Shown here one piece after another: positions 1 to 4,681 of a DNA stretch of 6,570 nt (the first letter of the stretch is position 1; each line of letters begins with the position of its first letter). The position numbers were made by a program, and so were the translations under genes. Source of the DNA: Planctomycetaceae bacterium (GTDB lineage: Bacteria; Planctomycetota; Planctomycetia; Pirellulales; Thermoguttaceae); NCBI GenBank assembly GCA_003532715.1, contig DOEZ01000239.1:1-6570 (forward strand), given 5' to 3'. The notes under the pieces were generated by a model that worked only from the letters and a program-made list of their open reading frames with translations, made no database searches and had not been told where the DNA came from.

Positions 1-507
1 GAGGCCGCACGCCGCATCGCGGCCGAGGTGGTCGAGCGGCCCGGCATCACCGCCGAGGTCAAGGAGCGAACGCTGGTCACGATGACCCATCTCGCGAGCG
101 ACGCCGAGCAAGTAAAGGGATTTCTCGACGCGGGCCGCTCGTTGGCCGAATCGGTTGGCAAGTCCTCGGCCCCGTGGGATCTGTGCGAACTCCGATTCCG
201 CCTGACTTCCGGCGACGCCCAGCAGGCGAAACGCGTGTTCGACCATTTGGCGAGCGAACATATTAGCGAACCGGGCATCGCCCAGGCCATTCGCCAACTG
301 ATGATCGACGTTGGGCTGGTCGACGAGCAAGGCCGGTGGCTCGGAAGGCGCGAAGGGACGCCCAACGAGTTGGACGAGCCGTACTCCGAATCGCTCGACC
401 AACCGTTCGACGAACCGTCGTCCGAGCCCTCGTCGGGACTCTGGACGCCCGACGGAGAAGGCGCATCGGGAGAAAAGCGGAAACTCTGGACGCCTGACAT
501 GGGCTGA
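1..507 (+). CDS. C-terminal part of a helical, probably TPR-like protein (5' end outside window)
   Basis: The frame is open from base 1 and ends at the TGA at 505-507, giving 168 visible residues; the GTG at 28 is an internal Val, not a start. Residues about 1-115 are predicted mostly helical, with paired amphipathic helices (for example the stretch around DAQQAKRVFDHLA and the following QAIRQLM) that resemble the last TPR-like repeats of large planctomycete repeat proteins. Such repeats are protein-interaction scaffolds; no catalytic motif is visible. After about residue 117 comes an acidic, Ser/Pro/Glu-rich disordered linker, then two copies of LWTPD: one after a Ser/Gly run and one four residues from the end. 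The duplicated tail suggests a short linear recognition motif, but its partner is unknown. The TPR assignment is inferred from helix pattern only, and the protein could be another alpha-solenoid. No visible neighbour shares its strand nearby; the next gene is convergent. Confidence 0.55.
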   Translation, partial: EAARRIAAEVVERPGITAEVKERTLVTMTHLASDAEQVKGFLDAGRSLAESVGKSSAPWDLCELRFRLTSGDAQQAKRVFDHLASEHISEPGIAQAIRQLMIDVGLVDEQGRWLGRREGTPNELDEPYSESLDQPFDEPSSEPSSGLWTPDGEGASGEKRKLWTPDMG

Positions 508-570
508 GCCGAGCGGTTGCCGACAGCAGAGTTTGTTCACCGCGAAGTTTGCGTGCGAACAGCAGGGTCG

Positions 571-606
571 CCCCGATAGCTTGCCTATCGGGGGGCCGTC
601 AGGCCC
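571..606. repeat. Two adjacent intergenic hairpins
   Basis: The first is a perfect 9-bp stem (CCCCGATAG at 571-579, CTATCGGGG at 585-593) with loop CTTGC. The second, sharing base 593, is GGGCC (593-597) / GGCCC (602-606) with loop GTCA. They lie between the convergent genes ending at 507 and 773. No T-tract follows on either strand, so a classical intrinsic terminator is not supported. The compact double hairpin looks more like a dispersed REP-type element or a structure protecting the mRNA 3' end. The 508-772 interval otherwise holds no gene I can support. Confidence 0.5.
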
Positions 607-772
607 AAGAGGCGTCGGTTGATTGCGGCACGACGTGTTGACTCAAGGAATCGTCCAGGAAACCTACCCAGGCGGCACGGTTGCCGAGACCCGCCGTTTC
701 CACCACAATGACCAGTGGCCGTGTCTTGGAGAGCTCGTGGACGACCCGTTTGGTTCTTCCGGACCCTGACAG

Positions 773-1522
773 CTACTCCTCGATTTCCAAGCTCATCCAC
801 CCTTCATCGTCGCGCCTCTCGTCGGCAATTTGCCGGGCCATCACGAGCAATAACACCGGAAACACAAAGGCCGCGCAGCAGGCCAGCCGCAGAGCGCTTG
901 CCATCATCGAAGAGTCGAGGGAAAGCCCCCAATACAACATGAATGTCAGCGTTGGAAACACGGGGATGGACGCCAACGTGTAGAGGACGAGCCTCCACCG
1001 GCTTCGACCGGAATTCCACCTCCACATAGCCAGAGACATTCGATCCAACGAGAGGAGGCATGTGAACGTAAAGAGGGCGGTGAAGACAGCCAACAGGAAT
1101 ATGGCGAAGACCGCCGTGCCAATCTCACCCTGCCTCTCGCGAATCAGCAAGACCGGGACCAGAAACAATGTCGCCACTGCGACATACCCTCCGAAAACGA
1201 GCAACCCCACATCCCGCGCAAGACGCCATGCGGGTCGTCCTGGCTCGAACGGCCACTTCTCGAAGAACCACTCGATTCGGGTCCACCAAGGAACGGTCTC
1301 TTGAGTCTGGCCGATCAGTTCTCGCGGATCGCCAAAACGCAGCTTCGCCTGTTCGAGGGCGGCCCGCTCGTCGCCGAGTCGGCCAACCTCTTCCTCGACG
1401 ATGGCTACCAGGTGGGCCAGCAGTTCTTCTCGCATGCGGCGTTTGCGGGCCATCGTCGCCCGGACAGGCCGCACTGACCGTTCCACGACGATCTTCAATT
1501 TCTGCAAGATCATGTCGTCCAT
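773..1522 (-). CDS. Four-helix membrane protein with a HAAS / permease-prefix-like N-terminal domain, PadR partner
   Basis: The protein has 249 residues from the ATG at 1522. An in-frame upstream Met at 1747 would only duplicate the PadR coding region in another frame, so I reject it. Residues about 1-75 form a soluble helical domain rich in Arg and Glu (VRATMARKRRMREELLAHL, then a pattern ending FGDPRELIGQ). This resembles the short domain found in front of many planctomycete and acidobacterial ABC permeases and in DUF1700/HAAS proteins encoded beside PadR. Four hydrophobic segments follow at about 105-127, 134-158, 177-200 and 207-229, with an acidic C-tail ending EIEE. No MacB/FtsX permease domain is attached. 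The start lies inside the end of the PadR gene (13-bp overlap, ATGGACGACATGA), so translation is probably coupled. In such pairs the membrane protein is generally thought to sense or relay an envelope signal, with PadR controlling the pair; here that is inference. Confidence 0.75.
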   Translation of the reverse strand: MDDMILQKLKIVVERSVRPVRATMARKRRMREELLAHLVAIVEEEVGRLGDERAALEQAKLRFGDPRELIGQTQETVPWWTRIEWFFEKWPFEPGRPAWRLARDVGLLVFGGYVAVATLFLVPVLLIRERQGEIGTAVFAIFLLAVFTALFTFTCLLSLDRMSLAMWRWNSGRSRWRLVLYTLASIPVFPTLTFMLYWGLSLDSSMMASALRLACCAAFVFPVLLLVMARQIADERRDDEGWMSLEIEE

Positions 1523-1863
1523 GCTGGCGTCCCCATGATTTCGCTGATGACTCGGACAAAACTCGCCCATTCCACGCGTCCCTTGGCCAGCTCCCGCTTG
1601 CCTTTCGTGGTCAGTCGGTATAGGCGGCGTCGGGCGCCGCGCCGTCCGTGCGGCTCTTCCTCCCAGGCAGCCTGAATCTTCCCCGATTCCTCCAAACGAT
1701 ACAGGGCCGGATAAAGAGAGCCTTCCTTCAGGTGCAACAAACCGCACCCCGCCTGATCCAATCGGTGGAGAATCTCCAGCCCGTGCGCCTCGCCTCGTTC
1801 GAGTACGGAGAGGATCAATGTCTCCAGATGCCCACGCAACTTGTCACCATGAATTGATTTCAT
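1510..1863 (-). CDS. PadR-family transcriptional regulator
   Basis: This 117-residue protein matches the usual length of the short PadR class (winged helix plus one dimerisation helix). The signature is clear: GHLETLILSVLE, then HGLEILHRL, the recognition-helix/wing region EGSLYPALYRLEESGKI (about residues 47-63), and the basic wing with RRRLYRLTTKGKREL. The C-terminal helix is short. PadR proteins bind palindromic operators as dimers, commonly repressing their own operon and a membrane protein or exporter. The ATG at 1863 is chosen because the reading frame matches the family from residue 1 and sits directly after a consensus promoter. There is no Shine-Dalgarno sequence, and the transcript is expected to be leaderless. 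The gene overlaps the downstream membrane-protein gene by 13 bp. The 11-bp palindrome over its -10 box suggests autoregulation. The inducer is not deducible. Confidence 0.93.
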   Translation of the reverse strand: MKSIHGDKLRGHLETLILSVLERGEAHGLEILHRLDQAGCGLLHLKEGSLYPALYRLEESGKIQAAWEEEPHGRRGARRRLYRLTTKGKRELAKGRVEWASFVRVISEIMGTPAWTT

Positions 1864-1869
1864 GCATTT

Positions 1870-1898
1870 ATTATAGACAGTCTAGGTATTGCGGTCAA
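1870..1898 (-). promoter_or_regulatory. Sigma-70-type promoter of the padR operon, giving a leaderless mRNA
   Basis: Read on the minus strand, TTGACC (1898-1893) and TATAAT (1875-1870) are separated by exactly 17 bp, so 11 of 12 hexamer bases match consensus. Only 6 nt separate the -10 box from the padR ATG (1863-1861). The expected start site, 6-8 nt past the -10 box, therefore falls on or next to the A of the ATG, which explains why no ribosome-binding site is present. Confidence 0.8.
1874..1884. promoter_or_regulatory. Candidate PadR operator
   Basis: TAGACAGTCTA is a perfect 5-bp inverted repeat around a single central base. It overlaps the first two bases of the -10 box and the adjacent spacer of the padR promoter, where a bound dimer would block RNA polymerase. 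Position and symmetry support an operator for the adjacent PadR; binding is inferred. I found no second copy in the window, including in the divergent promoter region up to 2111. Confidence 0.55.
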
Positions 1899-1943
1899 GC
1901 GGATCTCGGCAAGCAACGACCCCTGGGAAGGGCGGGCCCGTGA

Positions 1944-1971
1944 TGGTCAACCCATAATTCCGCGTTATACT
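1944..1971 (+). promoter_or_regulatory. Possible promoter of the divergent secretin-like gene
   Basis: TATACT (1966-1971) is a good -10 candidate; TGGTCA (1944-1949) is a weak -35 (4 of 6) at 16 bp spacing. It points toward the gene starting at 2112, leaving a leader of about 135 nt. That leader contains an imperfect hairpin (2037-2061) with a strong but oddly placed GGAGGG. This is weaker than the opposing padR promoter. The rest of the 1864-2111 intergenic region shows no gene. Confidence 0.35.
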
Positions 1972-2111
1972 GCCGCCAGCCAGAGTGCATCCCCCACGGA
2001 AACCTGATCTTGCTCGGAGGCGGGAGAGCCGGTAGGATACTCCACCTTTAGGAGGGTGTATTTCTTCGGTTGGCTTCTCCTCGGGACAATTCAAGCGACA
2101 GGGAACGAATC

Positions 2112-3287
2112 ATGGCCGGCGGACAAGGATGTTGGCGGTGGTTGGCGGTGGTTCTGATGGCCGGTTTGCTCTACTCCAGCGCGGCTTGTTCGCTGCTTCA
2201 CCGCCCCATGGCCGAAAGTAGCATAACGGTGGGAATCGGCGGCGAGGAGGACATCAAGGAATTCATGGATCGTCGCGAGGCGGCGCGGCGCGCGTCGCTG
2301 GTCAGCCGCGACTACGATCTTCACGACCTGATCGACATGGCCGCGCGGACGCGTCTGGCGAACGACGAACAAGAAGCCAAGAGCCTATTGACCGATATCC
2401 TGCTTCAGGCCGAGGGACCCTATTCTGTTCGGGGGGCCGATTCGCATGAATGGTCCGGCGGCGTGTTGACCGTGCTGGCCGCGCCTGGACAACACGACGA
2501 GATAGCCGCAAGCGCGCGGGTGCTGCGCGAGCAGGGATTCGAACAAGTGATGAGGCTCGAAATCCGCTTCGTGTGGGCGACGGAATCCGAAGTTGAGTCC
2601 ATCGGCGAATGGCTCGTCAGCAGCATTGATGCGCCGGGGAATGACGATCCACGACGCAACCACGAGCCGTCCGATTCCGCGGGGCATCCGCATTCCGGCG
2701 CAACGCCCATCGGACTTCGCGCGAGGCGATTTTCGGAACAAGAGTCGCGGGTTCATTACCAGGTGCTCGACGAGGATCAAGCGGCGCGACTGTCCGAACT
2801 TGTCATGGGTGATCGTCGGGGGAGTTCTTCTTCCCTGCCGAAGATCACCGCTTGCTCCGGTCGCGAGATGGTCGCCGCCGATTGCACCGAGAAACCATTT
2901 CTTGCGGGAATGGAAAACGGTCGCCCCGAACTGCGCATGATCAGCGAGGGTATGGTGATTCATTCGAAGGCTCTGCCGCTGGGCGATGGACGGCTTCGTT
3001 TGGATTGCAGGACGACAATTTCGGGTGTCGTCGATTCCAACCTAGACTTCGACTTCGAGATCTCGGACGACGACGCGCCGAATGGGATTTCGAGTGTTCG
3101 GCTCTGCAACACCCCCGAGGTGGGAACCCTTGTCATCGAAGGCGCCGTCGAAATGCGAGCCGGGCAGACACTTCTTATCAGCGGCTTGCGTACAGTGAGC
3201 GAGGGAAAAGACAAGCCCCTACAATCGCTCATGCTGATGCTCACGCCAAGACAGCCGTTCGCGACCGAAACGACCAAGCCGATGTAG
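2112..3287 (+). CDS. Short secretin-domain lipoprotein or exported protein
   Basis: I start it at ATG 2112 (391 aa, partial SD AGGGA 7 nt upstream). The TTG at 2070 would add 14 polar, acidic residues ahead of an obvious signal peptide. Residues 1-26 are a signal sequence (WRWLAVVLMAGLLY) ending SSAAC; Cys26 could be lipidated, though Ser at -3 is a poor lipobox. About 68-140 reads as an N0/STN-like domain (YDLHDLID ... GGVLTVLAAPGQHDEIAASARVLRE). About 146-160 (MRLEIRFVWA) begins the secretin core. The strands around PKITACSG, LRLDCRTTISG and VEMRAGQTLLISGL (about 243-360) match the conserved end of type II/III secretins. A variable His/Asp/Ser-rich stretch (about 172-200) interrupts it. It is much shorter than pore-forming GspD, so a true outer-membrane channel is uncertain. 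Four cysteines (248, 258, 299, 332) sit in the core and could form disulfides. A small membrane-protein gene follows 100 nt downstream. Confidence 0.7.
   Translation: MAGGQGCWRWLAVVLMAGLLYSSAACSLLHRPMAESSITVGIGGEEDIKEFMDRREAARRASLVSRDYDLHDLIDMAARTRLANDEQEAKSLLTDILLQAEGPYSVRGADSHEWSGGVLTVLAAPGQHDEIAASARVLREQGFEQVMRLEIRFVWATESEVESIGEWLVSSIDAPGNDDPRRNHEPSDSAGHPHSGATPIGLRARRFSEQESRVHYQVLDEDQAARLSELVMGDRRGSSSSLPKITACSGREMVAADCTEKPFLAGMENGRPELRMISEGMVIHSKALPLGDGRLRLDCRTTISGVVDSNLDFDFEISDDDAPNGISSVRLCNTPEVGTLVIEGAVEMRAGQTLLISGLRTVSEGKDKPLQSLMLMLTPRQPFATETTKPM
2131..2153 (+). repeat. 10-bp tandem duplication in the signal-peptide codons
   Basis: GTTGGCGGTG occurs twice back to back (2131-2140, 2141-2150) and is followed by GTT, starting a third copy. 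It encodes the C-W-R-W-L-A-V-V segment. Because the unit is not a multiple of three, gain or loss of a copy would shift the frame early in the secretin-like gene. Confidence 0.85.
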
Positions 3288-3387
3288 TCCGGAAAGCTCC
3301 TCCGAGGCGGTGTCCAAGGCGTCGGGGACTGTCTGTGTGGGATTCCGTTCATTCACAATGCAGACATCACAAAGAGGTGCATGCAAC

Positions 3388-3816
3388 ATGGGCTTGACGC
3401 TACGCAAGGGCGTTTGGCGCGGAATCTGGGCAATTATCGGTGCTACCGCGGTGGGTTGCCTGTATTGTGCGATCCGCTCGGTGGAAACCGCGCCGTTTGG
3501 TCTAATAGTCAGCCCGTTTGTTGGGACATCCGTTGTTCTATTCATCCTGCTCGAAGTCGTATGCTCAGGACGATTGCCGAAATACTTGGGATTCTTCATT
3601 CCCACAATTATTGTCGTGGGAGCCTGTTACTACGGAGTCTGGTCGCTGCGTTCAGAGGCAGCTAGACGGGGCATCTCGGATGGAGGTGACGATCTTCTCG
3701 TCTACTTCGTCGAGTGCTACGTGGTCAGTCTTTGCTTTGCCATCGCCTTCTTGCTCATGGGATGGAGACGAAAAAACCAGGGGGACGATCAACCGTCGGG
3801 AGTGAATGGCGTTTGA
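3388..3816 (+). CDS. Small four-helix membrane protein of unknown function
   Basis: The ATG at 3388 is selected by a good Shine-Dalgarno AGAGGTG (3373-3379) 8 nt upstream. In-frame starts at 3310 (GTG) and 3358 (ATG) lack this and would add a non-hydrophobic, poorly structured leader. The 142-residue product has four hydrophobic segments at about 11-29, 36-58, 66-87 and 103-125. It has basic residues at the N-terminus (LRKGVWR) and after the last helix (GWRRKN), and a polar tail. With an even helix number both ends should lie on the same side, and the basic flanks suggest the cytoplasm. I recognise no family or catalytic motif. It begins 100 nt after the secretin-like gene on the same strand and could be co-transcribed with it. 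Its base composition is visibly lower in GC than the dehydratase operon on its right (27/60 at 3541-3600 against 46/60 at 4201-4260), consistent with a different origin or weaker selection. Confidence 0.65.
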   Translation: MGLTLRKGVWRGIWAIIGATAVGCLYCAIRSVETAPFGLIVSPFVGTSVVLFILLEVVCSGRLPKYLGFFIPTIIVVGACYYGVWSLRSEAARRGISDGGDDLLVYFVECYVVSLCFAIAFLLMGWRRKNQGDDQPSGVNGV

Positions 3817-3825
3817 ACTGCTGTA

Positions 3826-3846
3826 ACGGTTTCGTCTCCAAACCGT
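3826..3846. terminator. Hairpin between convergent genes, possible bidirectional terminator
   Basis: ACGGTTT (3826-3832) and AAACCGT (3840-3846) form a perfect 7-bp stem with a 7-nt loop. It starts 10 nt after the stop of the + gene ending at 3816 and lies 29 nt beyond the stop of the - operon ending at 3876. The position is ideal for a shared terminator, but neither strand has a proper U-tract, so factor-dependent ending or simple 3'-end protection is equally possible. Confidence 0.4.
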
Positions 3847-3875
3847 GAATCCGATGGCCGCCGCGTGCCGCTCGG

Positions 3876-4670
3876 TCAGTGGCCTGCAACCCGTCCGTCG
3901 CCTTCGCCGGCCGCCAGAAGGGCCGCGCCTAAGGCGGCGGTGATTTGCGGCTTGGGCACTACGGCGACCGGTTGTTGGAAGGCAGCCGCGAGCGCTTCGG
4001 TCATGCCCGGCACCAGGGCCACGTCGCCGGTGAAGACGATCGGGCTTTCGACCGACCGGGCGCTCATGGCGGCGACCCGGCCGGCGATCGACGCCTGGAC
4101 GCCGGCGACGATGTCGTGGGGCGAAACGCCCGAGGCGAGCAGGCCGACGATTTCGGTCTCGGCGAAGACGACACACATGCTGCTGATATGCGCCGGGCTT
4201 TGGCTCTCGGCGGCCAGCCGGCCCAGCGCGTCGATTTTCGCGCCCAGCCGCGTGGCGACGACTTCCAGAAACCGGCCCGTGCCGGCGGCGCATCGGTCGT
4301 TCATCGAAAACTCGGCCACGCCGCCATACTCGTCGAGTCGGATCAGCTTGCTGTCCTGGCCGCCGATGTCGACGATGGTCCGCGCCTCGGGCGTCTGCCG
4401 GCGCACGCCCCACCGCTGGCAAGTGATCTCGGTGACGGCCCGATCGGCGAAACTCACCAGCTTCCGTCCGTAGCCGGTCGCCACGATCGCGCGGACCGAC
4501 TCGCGCTGGATGGCGTTCTCGTCCAACAGCCGGTCGAACAGACTTCGCGCCAAGGCATCCTGGTCGATGCCCTGGTCGGCGACCGCGCTGGCCACGATTC
4601 GTTTTTCCACCCGGTTCCAGAGGACCGCTTTCATGGTCCGCGAGCCCGCGTCGATGCCTGCCGATATCAT
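3876..4670 (-). CDS. 2-Hydroxyacyl-CoA dehydratase / benzoyl-CoA reductase activator ATPase (BadF/HgdC family)
   Basis: This 264-residue protein has the full length of HgdC-type activators. ASKHA-fold motifs appear in order: phosphate-1 GIDAGSRTMK (5-14), GYGR (66-69), phosphate-2 DIGGQDSK (101-108), and the adenosine region FTGDVALVPGM (213-223). Two cysteines in the family-diagnostic contexts NDRCAAGTGRFLE (Cys127) and MCVVFAETE (Cys166) should hold one [4Fe-4S] cluster between two monomers. The family couples ATP hydrolysis to injection of one very low-potential electron into a partner dehydratase or reductase. The enzyme is cytoplasmic and oxygen-sensitive. The start is firm: ATG overlaps the stop of the upstream subunit as ATGA, with AGGAG 6 nt upstream. 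One oddity is that the usual TGGVA-x-N-x-G signature reads TGDVALVPG, lacking the second Gly and the Asn. A double-cubane-cluster protein reductase role is an alternative within the same family. Confidence 0.93.
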   Translation of the reverse strand: MISAGIDAGSRTMKAVLWNRVEKRIVASAVADQGIDQDALARSLFDRLLDENAIQRESVRAIVATGYGRKLVSFADRAVTEITCQRWGVRRQTPEARTIVDIGGQDSKLIRLDEYGGVAEFSMNDRCAAGTGRFLEVVATRLGAKIDALGRLAAESQSPAHISSMCVVFAETEIVGLLASGVSPHDIVAGVQASIAGRVAAMSARSVESPIVFTGDVALVPGMTEALAAAFQQPVAVVPKPQITAALGAALLAAGEGDGRVAGH

Positions 4671-4681
4671 GGTTGTCTCCT
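4667..4681 (-). promoter_or_regulatory. Translational coupling site: AGGAG plus ATGA stop/start overlap
   Basis: On the minus strand AGGAG (4681-4677) lies within the last codons of the dehydratase subunit, 6 nt before the activator ATG (4670). The ATG shares four bases (ATGA) with the subunit stop. This fixes the activator start and implies that subunit and activator are made from one mRNA with linked translation. Confidence 0.85.

Noticed and set aside
1523..1747. N-terminal extension of the PadR-linked membrane protein
   Set aside because: These codons overlap PadR in another frame and read as low-complexity Arg/Gly/Pro sequence; the ATG at 1522 is the sensible start.
1882..2094. 70-codon minus-strand frame in the divergent promoter region
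   Set aside because: It would overlap both promoters and has no recognisable features or ribosome-binding site.
2070..2111. TTG start 14 codons upstream for the secretin-like gene
   Set aside because: It would place a charged segment ahead of a clear signal peptide, and its SD is 13 nt away; ATG 2112 fits better.
3652..4422. 256-codon open frame on the - strand
   Set aside because: Alternate frame of the activator with Arg-rich translation; it also runs across the convergent junction and hairpin.
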